Source of the DNA: Vreelandella aquamarina
Lineage (GTDB): Bacteria > Pseudomonadota > Gammaproteobacteria > Pseudomonadales > Halomonadaceae
Length of the DNA stretch: 61,451 nucleotides
Direction: 5' to 3'
NCBI RefSeq assembly: GCF_020075495.1
Contig: NZ_JABYQT010000015.1
Location: forward strand, 1 to 61,451
Both the position numbers and the translations under genes were made by a program. Shown here piece by piece: positions 26,034-36,662 of the stretch (within the stretch, counting starts at the first letter, position 1; every line of letters begins with the position of its first letter). The notes under the pieces are model-generated. The model was not told the DNA's origin and made no database searches. It saw only the letters and a list, made by a program, of their open reading frames with translations.

Positions 26034-28136
26034 ATGAAAGCACAGCCAGATACGCGTTCAGGCTCACCCGTGGCGCGCTATTATCGCGCTAATGACCCCA
26101 AATGGCACTGGTTGGAAGCCCGCGAAACGCCCGAGGTCAGCGAGTTTCTTGACGCCGCCAATCAAGAGCAGGCCGCATGGTTTACCCCTCTCGCCCCTCT
26201 GGCCGATGCATTGTACGAAAGCCACCTGGCGCGGCGCGAACTTGCCGTCAAGAGCCTTGAGACACCGCTTGACCATTTTACGTTCTGGAGCGAAACCGGC
26301 GCTGAGGATGACTACCCCCGCTGGTGGCGCTATCCCAATGGCCAGCCAGAACAGCGCGAATGCTTTTTCGACGTTCAAGCCCGCGCGGCCGATGAAGAAT
26401 TCTATGACATGGGCGATATGGCGCTCTCTCCGGACGAGCAGTGGCTGGCCTGGACGGAAGACACCCAGGGCGACGAGCGCTATACGCTGTGGATCAAGCA
26501 GTTGCCAGCCGGCAGGCCTAAGGCATTGATCCATGACATTGGCGCTGGGCTCTGCTGGGCGGAAAACCAGACACCTGCATCCGCCACACTGTTTTTCACC
26601 CGGTTTGATGACACCCAGCGCCCGGACAGCCTGTGGCGGGTGTCACTGCCGTTTGAAGCGCCGGAGCAGCACGCTGAGCCGGTGCTGGTGTTACGCGAGG
26701 ACGATACAGAATTCTGGCTTGGCGTCGGCAAGACTCGCTCACGCGAATGGCTCTTGATCGAAAGCGCCTCGAAAGATACCAGCGAGATCCATGCCCTGCC
26801 GGCTCATCGCCCGGAGACCACACCGTGGTGCATCCAGCCACGCCAGCCGGGAGTGGAATACAGCATCGACCACCGTCCTGGCGCGTTCTATCGCCTGCAC
26901 AATCAGACGAGCGCTCACTTCCAGCTGGACTACCTGCCCGAGGCGGCCCTCCCCAGCACCGAAAGCCAGTGGCAGCCGCTGATCGCCCCGCGTGACGAGG
27001 TAACCCTTGAAGGCATCGACGCCTTCGCCTGGGGGCTGGTGATCGGCGAGCGTGATCACCGCCAGGCCCAGGTAGTGCTGCGTCGCTGGGAGTTCGATAG
27101 CCAGCACCAGCGCACATTGGACGAGTACCTGACGCAGCCCCAACCGCCCTGCTCGCAACTCCTGGAAGATGCACCTCACTTCGACACTCGGGTGCTGCGC
27201 CTTCGTGAAGAGTCGTTCACTCAGCCGCCCAGCTGGTTTGCACTGGATCTTGAAAGCGGCGAGCGAACGCTGCTCAAGCGCACCCCGGTATATGGCAGTC
27301 TCATGCCCGAGCAGTTGATCAGCCGCCGCCTGTGGGCGACCAGTCGGGACGGCGAACAGGTGCCGGTATCGGTAGTGATGCGCGCCGATCTTGCCGACCA
27401 GCCATTACCGACCCTGCTCTATGGCTATGGTGCCTATGGCGAGGCGCTCGACCCCTGGTTCTCGATTGCCCGACTGGAGCTGCTCGAGCGCGGTGCTGCC
27501 TTTGCCGTGGCCCACGTGCGAGGCGGCGGCGAGCGGGGTGAACCCTGGTATCTCGACGGCAAGATGGCGCACAAGGAAAACAGCTTCGACGATTTTCTGG
27601 CCGCACGCGATGCGCTGGTCGAAAACGGTATCAGCAACCCGCAACGCATTGCGGCTTATGGTGCCAGCGCAGGCGGCCTGCTGGTGGGCGCCTGCGTCAA
27701 CCGCGCACCCCAGGCATTCTGTGCAGCGCTTCTCGATGTGCCATTTCTCGATGTGCTGCGCACCATGCAGAACCCGGAACTGCCGCTGACCACCGCCGAG
27801 TACAGCGAATGGGGCAACCCGGCAACACCGGAGGTCGCCGAGCGCATTCGTGGCTATTCGCCCATGGACAACATCACCGATCAGCGCTACCCGGCGCTAT
27901 GGATTGAAGGCAGCTGGTTCGACACCCGAGTAAGCTACTGGGAGCCCGCCAAATTCTACGCCCAGGTAACTCAGCACCAGCAGGGCGATGCACCGGTGCT
28001 GCTGCATACCGACATGAGCAGCGGCCATGGCGGCGCGTCAGGGCGCTTCAAGGCGTGGCGAGATACGGCTCGCCAGGATGCTTTCCTGCTCTGGGCGCTG
28101 GGCCTGACGCCCCACTCTGGCGCAAACGAAAGCTGA
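26034..28136 (+). CDS. ptrB: oligopeptidase B (S9A prolyl-oligopeptidase family)
   Basis: Serine oligopeptidase of about 700 residues cutting small peptides after basic residues. An N-terminal beta-propeller (to about 400) gates a C-terminal alpha/beta-hydrolase domain with Ser545 (GASAGG), Asp630 (GSWFDTRV) and His665 (SSGHGG). GYGAYG and AHVRGGGERG are family hallmarks. ATG 26034 fits the usual N-terminus, but no good ribosome site precedes it. An in-frame ATG at 25992 would add 14 residues, so the start is uncertain. It ends in a strong terminator. Confidence 0.92.
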   Translation: MKAQPDTRSGSPVARYYRANDPKWHWLEARETPEVSEFLDAANQEQAAWFTPLAPLADALYESHLARRELAVKSLETPLDHFTFWSETGAEDDYPRWWRYPNGQPEQRECFFDVQARAADEEFYDMGDMALSPDEQWLAWTEDTQGDERYTLWIKQLPAGRPKALIHDIGAGLCWAENQTPASATLFFTRFDDTQRPDSLWRVSLPFEAPEQHAEPVLVLREDDTEFWLGVGKTRSREWLLIESASKDTSEIHALPAHRPETTPWCIQPRQPGVEYSIDHRPGAFYRLHNQTSAHFQLDYLPEAALPSTESQWQPLIAPRDEVTLEGIDAFAWGLVIGERDHRQAQVVLRRWEFDSQHQRTLDEYLTQPQPPCSQLLEDAPHFDTRVLRLREESFTQPPSWFALDLESGERTLLKRTPVYGSLMPEQLISRRLWATSRDGEQVPVSVVMRADLADQPLPTLLYGYGAYGEALDPWFSIARLELLERGAAFAVAHVRGGGERGEPWYLDGKMAHKENSFDDFLAARDALVENGISNPQRIAAYGASAGGLLVGACVNRAPQAFCAALLDVPFLDVLRTMQNPELPLTTAEYSEWGNPATPEVAERIRGYSPMDNITDQRYPALWIEGSWFDTRVSYWEPAKFYAQVTQHQQGDAPVLLHTDMSSGHGGASGRFKAWRDTARQDAFLLWALGLTPHSGANES

Positions 28137-28174
28137 GTCCTTGCAAGCCCTGCCTTCCATTCAACGCTCTCTTC

Positions 28175-28199
28175 GGCAGCGCCTGGCGCTGCCTTTTTT
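28175..28199 (+). terminator. Rho-independent terminator of oligopeptidase B
   Basis: GGCAGCGCC and GGCGCTGCC form a perfect 9-base stem (28175-28193) with a one-base nominal loop, followed by TTTTTT. It lies 38 bases past the stop codon. Confidence 0.9.
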
Positions 28200-28204
28200 A
28201 TTTT

Positions 28205-28233
28205 TTGAAAATACTTTCCATAAATCTTATTTT
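28205..28233 (+). promoter_or_regulatory. promoter candidate for the 51-residue ORF
   Basis: TTGAAA (28205-28210), a 17-base spacer and TATTTT (28228-28233), directly after the terminator and about 57 bases before the ORF's start codon. Confidence 0.5.
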
Positions 28234-28289
28234 GCGCCATACTCGACGTTAGTCGCATAAACGTACGTCTGAGCCATGGAGCTCCTATC

Positions 28290-28445
28290 ATGAAATATCA
28301 GGATCACTTCCCGACCATCTGGGATACGCCGCTCAAACAGCCTGCTCGCAAGGCCACCCACAAGGCGAGCGCGTCCAGGCCTTTGGCATTCAAGGCGCTG
28401 TTATTGAGTTTCTGGAATAGTGCAAAACGCAAACCAGCCGCCTGA
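28290..28445 (+). CDS. small hypothetical protein, 51 residues
   Basis: An uninterrupted frame of 51 codons starting MKYQDHFPTIWDTPLKQPAR and ending in a basic KRKPAA tail. GGAG stands 8 bases before the ATG, and a promoter-like pair lies upstream, between the oligopeptidase B terminator and the convergent ycgN. A five-codon frame (ATG 28276, MELLS) overlaps its start through TCATGA, which could couple translation. The protein is basic, with an Arg/Lys-rich middle and a short hydrophobic LAFKALLLSFW stretch, so it might bind nucleic acid or a membrane. I do not recognise the family. Support is the ribosome site, promoter and isolation, not homology. Confidence 0.55.
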   Translation: MKYQDHFPTIWDTPLKQPARKATHKASASRPLAFKALLLSFWNSAKRKPAA

Positions 28446-28501
28446 AAGAAGGCACTGGTTTCGGTGATGCGAACTCGCTTAAAGAGGCAGGTTTGCCGCC
28501 C

Positions 28502-28957
28502 TTACATGGGCAGAACGGCAATGATGTGAGATTCCAGCGCCCGCTCGGGCACCTCTTCTTCCGATACGGCAAAATTGCGCACGCTGACTCCCTTGCGATG
28601 TACGCGCTCGGCATCATTGCTTAAAAGCGGATGCCAGCCCGCGAGCTTGCGCCCTTCCGACACCCGGCGATAACCGCAGGTGGGCGGCAGCCAGGTAAAC
28701 TCCTTGACCAGCGCCGGGGTCAGCTGCGTGCAGTCCGGCACGCTGTCGAATCGATTGGGATAATCGCTGCACTGGCAGCTTTTGATATCCAGAAGTCGGC
28801 AGGCGACGTTGAGTATGGCAAGCTCCTGGGTGTCGTCATCGTGCAGCTTTAACAGGCAGCACTGTCCGCAGCCATCGCAAAGCGCTTCCCACTCGTCGGC
28901 ATTGAGCTCCTCAAGCGTGTAGCGCTCCCAAAAGCGCTCGCGCAGTCCGGTTTCCAT
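28502..28957 (-). CDS. ycgN: YcgN family cysteine-cluster protein
   Basis: 151 residues, close to E. coli YcgN (UPF0260). Its hallmark is the N-terminal cysteine cluster LCDGCGQCCLLKL, followed by CRLLDIKSCQCSDYPNR and DC in the first two thirds, which suggests a metal or iron-sulfur site. Biochemical function is unknown. ATG 28957 has GAGGAG. It is the last gene of the rnd-ycgL-acpH-ycgN unit, an order also seen in part in Pseudomonas. Confidence 0.9.
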   Translation of the reverse strand: METGLRERFWERYTLEELNADEWEALCDGCGQCCLLKLHDDDTQELAILNVACRLLDIKSCQCSDYPNRFDSVPDCTQLTPALVKEFTWLPPTCGYRRVSEGRKLAGWHPLLSNDAERVHRKGVSVRNFAVSEEEVPERALESHIIAVLPM

Positions 28958-28981
28958 GCTAACTCCTCTCGTTGTCACCAC

Positions 28982-29560
28982 TTAGGTGTCTGCTGCTCTT
29001 GGGCTGCTCAGCGCAGCGCTTAGCGCCGGCCATAGCGTATTGAAGTCTGCTTCCAGCCGTGAATAGTCGCTTTGCAGCCAAGGCACCAGCGCGGCCAGAT
29101 GGTTGGGGCCAGACAACCGCCGGCCCAGCCCGGCAATGGCCCGGCAGGTAAAACCGAAGTCGGCATACCCGCTTAGCCAGTCATGTTCGACCAGATGCGG
29201 CACCATGTCCGCCATTCGGTTGGGTGCCGACCTTGCCGTCAGCAGGCGATAGCAACGTGCCACCAGTTGCTGCTGGGACGTCTGTCCGGCTTTCTCGCGG
29301 GCCAGAAAATGATCCCAGACGATATCCAGCGCAATCGCGGCATAGCGGCGCTTGCCCTGCGGCGCGCGGTGCTTGGCATTCAGCACACATGGATGCTGAT
29401 CCACCCAGGCGTCCACCCGGCGATGATGACGCACGCCGGCAGCCACGTCAGCGGGCCAGGCGCTTAGATCACTGCCCTTGACCCCATCGGCAATGAGGTT
29501 GCCATACAGGAAGTCGTCGCTTCCGCTTCCGGCAAGCCAGGCGTGAGCCAGAAAGTTCAT
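28982..29560 (-). CDS. acpH: acyl carrier protein phosphodiesterase (AcpH-like)
   Basis: 192 residues of the AcpH/DUF479 family, which removes the 4'-phosphopantetheine arm from holo-ACP. The HD-like metal motifs are visible: NFLAHAWLA at the N-terminus, HHRRVDAWVDQHP near residue 45-57 and LDIVWDHFLARE near 78-89. It starts ten bases after the ycgL stop and ends 24 bases before ycgN, so the unit is co-transcribed. The role in ACP turnover is taken from the family. Confidence 0.87.
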   Translation of the reverse strand: MNFLAHAWLAGSGSDDFLYGNLIADGVKGSDLSAWPADVAAGVRHHRRVDAWVDQHPCVLNAKHRAPQGKRRYAAIALDIVWDHFLAREKAGQTSQQQLVARCYRLLTARSAPNRMADMVPHLVEHDWLSGYADFGFTCRAIAGLGRRLSGPNHLAALVPWLQSDYSRLEADFNTLWPALSAALSSPRAADT

Positions 29561-29569
29561 GGCTGGCCG

Positions 29570-29872
29570 TTACCTTTCCACGTCACGGGCATTGAGCTGC
29601 GCCCGATGTATATCCAGCAGATAATCCTCTTTGGCCGGCGGCATCTGCAGATAGAACCCCTGACTTTCGATTGCATCGATGACCTCGCCGGCGTCGACCC
29701 GTGCCAGCTTCTTGTCAGCGGTCAGAATCATGGTCAGCACCGAAATGGGCTTGCCGAAGGTTTCCATCAGCGCTTCGGGAACCCGTTCACACCCTTGGCG
29801 CTTGTCAACGTACAGGTACATCTCTTGCTTGCGCGAGCTCTTGAATATCTCGCAAAGCAGCTTGTCGCTCAT
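29570..29872 (-). CDS. ycgL: YcgL domain protein
   Basis: 100 residues matching the YcgL (UPF0745) fold: CEIFKSSRKQEMYLYVDKR at the start and GFYLQMPPAKEDYLLDIH near the end are its recognisable blocks. Function unknown. Its ATG overlaps the rnd stop codon by four bases (ATGA), a translational coupling that agrees with its conserved link to RNase D. Confidence 0.9.
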   Translation of the reverse strand: MSDKLLCEIFKSSRKQEMYLYVDKRQGCERVPEALMETFGKPISVLTMILTADKKLARVDAGEVIDAIESQGFYLQMPPAKEDYLLDIHRAQLNARDVER

Positions 29873-31002
29873 GGGGACACCTCCTCAAGTGCTTGAACGA
29901 ACCCGTCAGCCAGACACTCACCTCGCCACCCGTTCGGCAGCGTCAGCGGCTCACCGGCCATATCCTGCACCACCAGAGCTTCGATATCGCGGCGGCGCAT
30001 CAGCACTTCAGACGCAATCCCGAGCTCTCCCGCCTTTTGGGTGACGACACCTTTAAGCGCCTTGAAGCGGCGCTTGAAAGCCGGCTGCATGGGGTCAGGG
30101 CAGCGAGCGGGCAGGCTCGCTTCGTCAACCTGCAGGGCCTTTTTGACGAGAGATAAAAGAGTGTCGCCCTCCTTTTTGATCAACGAGGGCTTCAAGCCTT
30201 CCACCTCGGCAAGCTCAAAACGGTTTTTGGGCATGGCCTCAGCCACCGCAAACAGCAGCTTGTCGGCGATCAGCCAGTTACGCGGCAGATTGCGCCGCCG
30301 GGTTTCCCCTTCCCGCCAGATGGTCATCAGCCGATAGGCTTCCAGTTCACGGGGGGCCAGCCGCCACAGCTGACGATGACGAGTAAACCACTGCCCGTCT
30401 GCCTCGACGCTGCGCCCGGCCTGCTCGATCAATCCAGCACACTCCGAGGCAAGCCATTCGCAGCGGCCAAGTTCGGTCAGGCGCTCGGCTTGCAGGGCCC
30501 ACACTTTCAACAGATAGATCACATCCAGCGCCGCGTAATCGCACTGCGACGAAGTCAGTGGTCGCTCCAGCCAGTTGGAGCGCGTCTCCTCCTTGGGCAG
30601 TGTCTCGCCCATCCACAGCTCTACCAGCTTCTGATAGCCCATGGCTGGCGTTTCACCCAGCAGCCCCTGGGCTACCTGCGTATCTACCAGCGGCGTCGGG
30701 AGCACTCCCGCCCAATGCTGCAGCACTTCCAGGTCTTCACTGCAGGCATGCAGGAGCTTGACTGCGCGACCCTGGAGCAGCTCGCGGAATGCGGGGGTGC
30801 AGGGGGTAGCAAGCGGGTCGATCAGATACGCAAGCTCCCCGGCGGCGAACTGGATGAGCGCAGGCACGGGAAAAAACGTGTTTTCACGAAAGAACTCGGT
30901 ATCCAGCGCGATCACATCGGCATCGGCTACCTGCGCGCAGGCGGCGTTAAGCGCGTCAGCAGTGTCAATCCATTGATATACAGGAGAGGCTAGAGAAGAC
31001 AA
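29869..31002 (-). CDS. rnd: ribonuclease D
   Basis: 377-residue 3'-5' exoribonuclease that trims tRNA and other stable RNA 3' ends. DEDDy residues are seen: Asp34 and Glu36 (ALDTEF), Asp in ACSEDLEVLQ, and the Tyr/Asp of QCDYAALDVIYL. HRDC-like domains follow. The start appears to be TTG at 31002, which has AAGGA eight bases upstream. No in-frame ATG exists before the first conserved motif. An ATG five bases upstream of the TTG opens an out-of-frame five-codon frame that stops at once. Both features would lower expression. Confidence 0.92.
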   Translation of the reverse strand: MSSLASPVYQWIDTADALNAACAQVADADVIALDTEFFRENTFFPVPALIQFAAGELAYLIDPLATPCTPAFRELLQGRAVKLLHACSEDLEVLQHWAGVLPTPLVDTQVAQGLLGETPAMGYQKLVELWMGETLPKEETRSNWLERPLTSSQCDYAALDVIYLLKVWALQAERLTELGRCEWLASECAGLIEQAGRSVEADGQWFTRHRQLWRLAPRELEAYRLMTIWREGETRRRNLPRNWLIADKLLFAVAEAMPKNRFELAEVEGLKPSLIKKEGDTLLSLVKKALQVDEASLPARCPDPMQPAFKRRFKALKGVVTQKAGELGIASEVLMRRRDIEALVVQDMAGEPLTLPNGWRGECLADGFVQALEEVSP

Positions 31003-31052
31003 GTCATACTTCCTTGATGCAACCGCGGCGGCGCTTGCAATGTGGGGTGTGA

Positions 31053-31658
31053 TTATTCGCTGGTGAAGGGCTGACGTCCGTTGAACGCGCGGCTTAGCGT
31101 ACCGCCATCGACATACTCGAGTTCCCCTCCCATGGGGACGCCGTAAGCCAGACGTGAAAACCTGATACCGTGACGAGCAAGCTGCGCGGCAATGTAATGC
31201 GCCGTTGCCTCCCCTTCCACGGTAGGGTTGGTGGCCAGCACGATCTCTTCGATCTGACCTTCATTCACGCGGGCTTCCAGTTGATCCAGGCCAATCGCAT
31301 CCGGGCCGATGCCATCCAGCGGCGAGAGATGCCCATGCAGCACGAAATAACGCCCCTGGAAACCGCCTGCTTCTTCTATGGCCAGCTGGTCGGCCGGCGA
31401 TTCTACCACGCACAGTAGCGTATCATCGCGGCGCGGCGTCTCGCATATGGCACAGATATCGGCTTCGGTCAGCGTGCGGCAGCGCCGACAGTAGCCCACT
31501 TCGTCGATGGCCTTCTGAATGATGGATGCCAACCGCTGCCCCCCCGGACGCTCACGCTCGAGCAGATGCATGGCCATGCGCTGAGCCGTCTTGGGCCCAA
31601 CGCCTGGAAGGACGCGAAACGCCTCCATCAACTGCTCGATAAGAGGAGAAAAGCGCAT
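31053..31658 (-). CDS. recR: recombination protein RecR
   Basis: 201 residues, usual length. It has an N-terminal helix-hairpin-helix ([17 protein letters not shown]), a four-Cys zinc site (Cys57, 60, 69, 72) and a Toprim domain starting [15 protein letters not shown]. It works with RecF/RecO to load RecA at gaps. It is three bases downstream of ybaB and 51 bases past it is rnd. The dnaX-ybaB-recR order is widely conserved. Confidence 0.97.
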   Translation of the reverse strand: MRFSPLIEQLMEAFRVLPGVGPKTAQRMAMHLLERERPGGQRLASIIQKAIDEVGYCRRCRTLTEADICAICETPRRDDTLLCVVESPADQLAIEEAGGFQGRYFVLHGHLSPLDGIGPDAIGLDQLEARVNEGQIEEIVLATNPTVEGEATAHYIAAQLARHGIRFSRLAYGVPMGGELEYVDGGTLSRAFNGRQPFTSE

Positions 31659-31661
31659 TAC

Positions 31662-31988
31662 TTAAAACGGCATCTTGAAGCCCGGCGGCAGATTCAGGCC
31701 TGCCGTTGCTTCTTCCATCTTGGCCTTGGAGTTGGCTTCCACCTTGCGTACAGCATCATTGACCGCCGCTGCCAGCAGGTCTTCAAGCAGTTCCTTGTCT
31801 TCTTCCAGCACGCTTGGGTCAATGGACACATTGCTGACATCGTGACGGCCATTCATGGTGACCTTGACCATGCCCGCGCCCGCTTCGCCCTGCACTTCTG
31901 TCTGGGCGGCTTCTTCCTGAACGCGCTGCATCTTTTCCTGCATCTCTTGGGCTTGCTTCATCAAGTTGCCCATTCCACCTTTAAACAT
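31662..31988 (-). CDS. YbaB/EbfC family nucleoid-associated protein
   Basis: 108 residues. It has the Met/Gln-rich N-terminal helix ([20 protein letters not shown]) and the [11 protein letters not shown] beta segment of YbaB. It forms DNA-binding dimers in relatives. Between dnaX and recR, the standard position. Confidence 0.95.
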   Translation of the reverse strand: MFKGGMGNLMKQAQEMQEKMQRVQEEAAQTEVQGEAGAGMVKVTMNGRHDVSNVSIDPSVLEEDKELLEDLLAAAVNDAVRKVEANSKAKMEEATAGLNLPPGFKMPF

Positions 31989-32039
31989 GGTGTGCTCTCC
32001 TAGCGGGTTAATGACGGGATAAAACAGATAACGATAGTG

Positions 32040-33956
<1,917 letters not shown>

Positions 33957-34066
33957 TGAGCAATGTTTCCTTCAGCGGGCTGCATGATAGTGCATCACTT
34001 CAACACCAAGTGCCCGCAATGCATGGTAAAAACGCCATTCTAGCGGCTACGCTGCAGCCCGCCAAC

Positions 34067-34089
34067 CGTCCGGGCGGCTAGCCCGGACG
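34067..34089 (-). terminator. GC-rich stem-loop after grxD (no U-tract)
   Basis: CGTCCGGGC (34067-34075), loop GGCTA, GCCCGGACG (34081-34089), seven bases past the grxD stop on the minus strand. There is no T-run after it. It may end grxD before dnaX or act as a 3' stabiliser. Confidence 0.5.
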
Positions 34090-34095
34090 CGTTCA

Positions 34096-34446
34096 TCAGG
34101 CGTTATCGTCGGCCTGCTCGGCATTGGCACGTTCAGCGGCTTCCTTTACCAGCTTTTCGAGTTCGCCATTCTGGTGCATTTCCATGACGATATCGCAGCC
34201 GCCAACCAGCTCGCCCTCCACCCACAGCTGCGGGAAAGTCGGCCAGTTGGCAATCTTGGGCAGTTCGGCACGAATATCGGGGTTGTCCAGAACGTTGACG
34301 AAGGCAAAGCGTTCGCCGCAGCTCATCAATGCCTGAACGGTCTGGGCAGAAAAGCCGCACTGAGGCAGCTGAGGCGTGCCTTTCATGTAGATCAGGATGG
34401 GGTTTTCGCCAATCTGACGCTGAATGTTTTCGGCTGTTGTGCTCAT
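34096..34446 (-). CDS. grxD: monothiol glutaredoxin GrxD
   Basis: 116 residues, CGFS-type glutaredoxin that carries [2Fe-2S] clusters. The active site Cys30 is in PQCGFSAQ, with the cis-Pro in WPTFPQLWVEGELVGGCDI and the GG...D glutathione-binding segment. ATG 34446 has AAGGAG; an upstream in-frame extension of 24 residues is hydrophobic and is not part of the family. It is read alone on the minus strand upstream of dnaX, and divergent from argF. Confidence 0.95.
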   Translation of the reverse strand: MSTTAENIQRQIGENPILIYMKGTPQLPQCGFSAQTVQALMSCGERFAFVNVLDNPDIRAELPKIANWPTFPQLWVEGELVGGCDIVMEMHQNGELEKLVKEAAERANAEQADDNA

Positions 34447-34633
34447 GTGAGTACTCCTTGAGTAAAGAATTGACACGACCAAGATGAGTATATGCAAGGC
34501 CCGGCATCTCGCTAACAATACCTGAGCGCGTTACTCGGCCTTCATCCTTGAACGCCATTCTACGCATGCCGCTTGCGTTGCGCATCCCCCGCCGCCTCGC
34601 TAGGATGGTGTTTTTGCGCGGAGAGAAGCAACC

Positions 34634-35554
34634 ATGGCGACACGCCATTTCCTTACCCTGCTGGATTTGACGCCTGACGAACTGGATTATCTGATTCAGC
34701 GTGCCATCAAGATCAAGACGGACCTGAAAGCCAATGGGCCGGTCTATACGCCGCTTCCCAACCGCACGCTGGCCATGATTTTTGAGAAGTCGTCCACCCG
34801 TACGCGCGTCTCCTTTGAAACCGGCATGGCGCAGTTCGGCGGACACGCCCTGTTTCTTTCACCGCGCGACACCCAGCTTGGCCGTGGCGAACCCATCGAA
34901 GACACCGCACGCGTGCTGTCGGAAATGGTCGATGCCGTCATGATCCGCACCTTTTCTCACGCCGGACTTGAAACCTATGCCAGCGCCAGCAGCGTGCCGG
35001 TCATCAACGCGCTGAGCGATGACTACCACCCCTGCCAACTGCTGGCTGACGTCATGACCTGGACCGAGCTTCGCGGCAGCGTCAAGGGTCGCACGGCGGT
35101 GTGGATCGGCGATGGTAACAACATGTGCCACTCCTGGATCAATGCCGCCCGCCAGTTCGATTTCAACCTGCGCATCTGTTGCCCGAAAGGCTATGAGCCG
35201 CGTGAAGATATCCTGGCCGCCGCCGGTGATCGCGTGACGCTGCTTCACGACCCCGAGGCCGCCGTGCAGGATGTTGACCTGGTCACGACCGATGTGTGGG
35301 CATCCATGGGCCAGGAAGAGGAGCAGGCCAGGCGCGAAGCGGATTTCGCAGGCTTTCAGGTCAGCGAAGCCATGCTGGACAAGGCAAAGGACGATGTGCT
35401 GTTCCTGCACTGCCTGCCCGCTCACCGTGGCGAGGAGATCAGCCATACCCTGCTCGATGACCCGCGTTCGGTGGTCTGGCAGGAAGCCGGCAACCGCCTG
35501 CACGCCCAGAAGGCGCTGATCGAATTTCTGCTGCTTGGCCGTATCAGCGAATAG
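34634..35554 (+). CDS. argF: ornithine carbamoyltransferase
   Basis: 306 residues. Makes citrulline from ornithine and carbamoyl phosphate in arginine synthesis. The carbamoyl phosphate loop STRTR is at 54-58, then DYHPCQ and [12 protein letters not shown]. The length matches Pseudomonas anabolic ArgF rather than the 334-residue E. coli form. ATG 34634 has GGAGAGAAG upstream. It is monocistronic, with a bidirectional terminator downstream. No clear ARG box was made out in the 190 bases upstream. Confidence 0.95.
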   Translation: MATRHFLTLLDLTPDELDYLIQRAIKIKTDLKANGPVYTPLPNRTLAMIFEKSSTRTRVSFETGMAQFGGHALFLSPRDTQLGRGEPIEDTARVLSEMVDAVMIRTFSHAGLETYASASSVPVINALSDDYHPCQLLADVMTWTELRGSVKGRTAVWIGDGNNMCHSWINAARQFDFNLRICCPKGYEPREDILAAAGDRVTLLHDPEAAVQDVDLVTTDVWASMGQEEEQARREADFAGFQVSEAMLDKAKDDVLFLHCLPAHRGEEISHTLLDDPRSVVWQEAGNRLHAQKALIEFLLLGRISE

Positions 35555-35662
35555 ACGCCTGAAACCACCAGTACTGCCAGCCGCTAAAGATACTTTCTCG
35601 GCGGCTGGCAAGCCAGGACAATCTCATCGGCACCGGACACGCGCGCCTGCTGACAGGCATAC

Positions 35663-35695
35663 AAAAAAGCCTCGCTACGGATAGCGAGGCTTTTT
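35663..35695. terminator. bidirectional Rho-independent terminator (argF / tRNA-Ala)
   Basis: AAAAAAGCCTCGCTA, loop CGGA, TAGCGAGGCTTTTT: a 9-base perfect stem with an A-run on one side and a T-run on the other. It serves argF on plus and the tRNA-Ala gene on minus. Confidence 0.9.
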
Positions 35696-35705
35696 GGATA
35701 AATTT

Positions 35706-35781
35706 TGGTGGAGCCTAGCGGGATCGAACCGCTGACCTCAACACTGCCAGTGTTGCGCTCTCCCAGCTGAGCTAAGGCCCC
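35706..35781 (-). tRNA. tRNA-Ala(GGC)
   Basis: 76 nucleotides. Acceptor GGGGCCT pairs with AGGCTCC, the D-arm AGCTCAGCTGGGAGAGC is canonical, the T-loop is GGTTCGATCCC and CCA is encoded. The anticodon GGC is at 35748-35746 on the minus strand, reading GCC/GCU alanine codons. Confidence 0.97.
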
Positions 35782-35823
35782 TTTACTATCAGCGCGAACA
35801 ATTCTGCGTGGACAGCGAGGCGC

Positions 35824-35852
35824 ATACTATTATGAAAACGGGCCTGCGTCAA
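35824..35852 (-). promoter_or_regulatory. promoter of tRNA-Ala
   Basis: On the minus strand TTGACG (35852-35847), a 17-base spacer and TAGTAT (35829-35824), followed by GCGCC, a GC-rich discriminator of the kind seen at stringently controlled stable-RNA promoters. It lies 43 bases before the tRNA. Confidence 0.75.
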
Positions 35853-35969
35853 TGTTCTATCCAAATAAGTGCTTACTAATTCTCCTTTATAGATAGCTGT
35901 GGCACTCTATGCGTAAGCATCAGCGGCTATCGCCTGAGCCCACTATGTTTCCATGCAGGAGCCAGTCCA

Positions 35970-36620
35970 TTGATCAACGTTCTAATTGCCGATGATCACC
36001 ACCTGGTGAGAACCAGTATTGCTCACCTGCTGAACGAAGAAAGCGATATAAAAATCATAGGCGAAGTCGACGACGGCGAAAGCGCTGTCACTCAGTGCCG
36101 GCACTTGAAACCCGATATCGTGCTGATGGATATACGCATGCCCGGTATTGGCGGTCTGGAAGCCACCAGGCGCATTCACCGTACGATGGTGGACATCAAG
36201 GTATTGATCCTGACGGCACACATGGAAGATAGCGTGCTGCGGCGCATGCTCGAAGCGGGTGCTTCGGGCTTCTTGAGCAAGGGCGCTGATGCGGCTGAAA
36301 TGACCGATGCCATCCGCCAGGTTTTCCACGGCCGACGCTATGTCAGCCAGGAAATTGCCCAACGCCTGGCGCTGGCTCACTTTACCAACGAGGACAATCC
36401 GTTCAGCCATCTCTCTCATCGTGAGCTGCAGATTGCCCTGATGATCGTCAACTGCCAGCGCGTTCAGGACATCTCGGATCGCCTGCACCTGAGCCCCAAA
36501 ACCGTCAATACCTACCGCTATCGACTGTTCGATAAACTTCAAGTCGCCACCGATGTCGAACTGACACACCTGGCGCTGCGCCACGGCCTTGTGGAAGGCT
36601 TTGACGGCAGCCAGGGTTGA
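35970..36620 (+). CDS. gacA: GacA/UvrY family response regulator
   Basis: 216 residues. The receiver domain has the acidic pair DD (IADDHH), phospho-acceptor Asp54 (VLMDIRMP) and Lys in FLSKGAD. A LuxR-type helix-turn-helix follows (LSHRELQIALMIVNCQRVQDIS and LSPKTVNTYRYRLFDKL). It would receive phosphate from a BarA/GacS kinase and activate small RNAs that titrate CsrA/RsmA. The frame opens at a TTG (35970), with CAGGAG nine bases upstream, and no in-frame ATG gives the conserved MINVLIADDH start. The gacA-uvrC-pgsA order is a classical gammaproteobacterial neighbourhood. Confidence 0.95.
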   Translation: MINVLIADDHHLVRTSIAHLLNEESDIKIIGEVDDGESAVTQCRHLKPDIVLMDIRMPGIGGLEATRRIHRTMVDIKVLILTAHMEDSVLRRMLEAGASGFLSKGADAAEMTDAIRQVFHGRRYVSQEIAQRLALAHFTNEDNPFSHLSHRELQIALMIVNCQRVQDISDRLHLSPKTVNTYRYRLFDKLQVATDVELTHLALRHGLVEGFDGSQG

Positions 36621-36662
36621 ACCTAACATCCCTAGCGACTCCTCGGCGCTCGATACGGTGCA

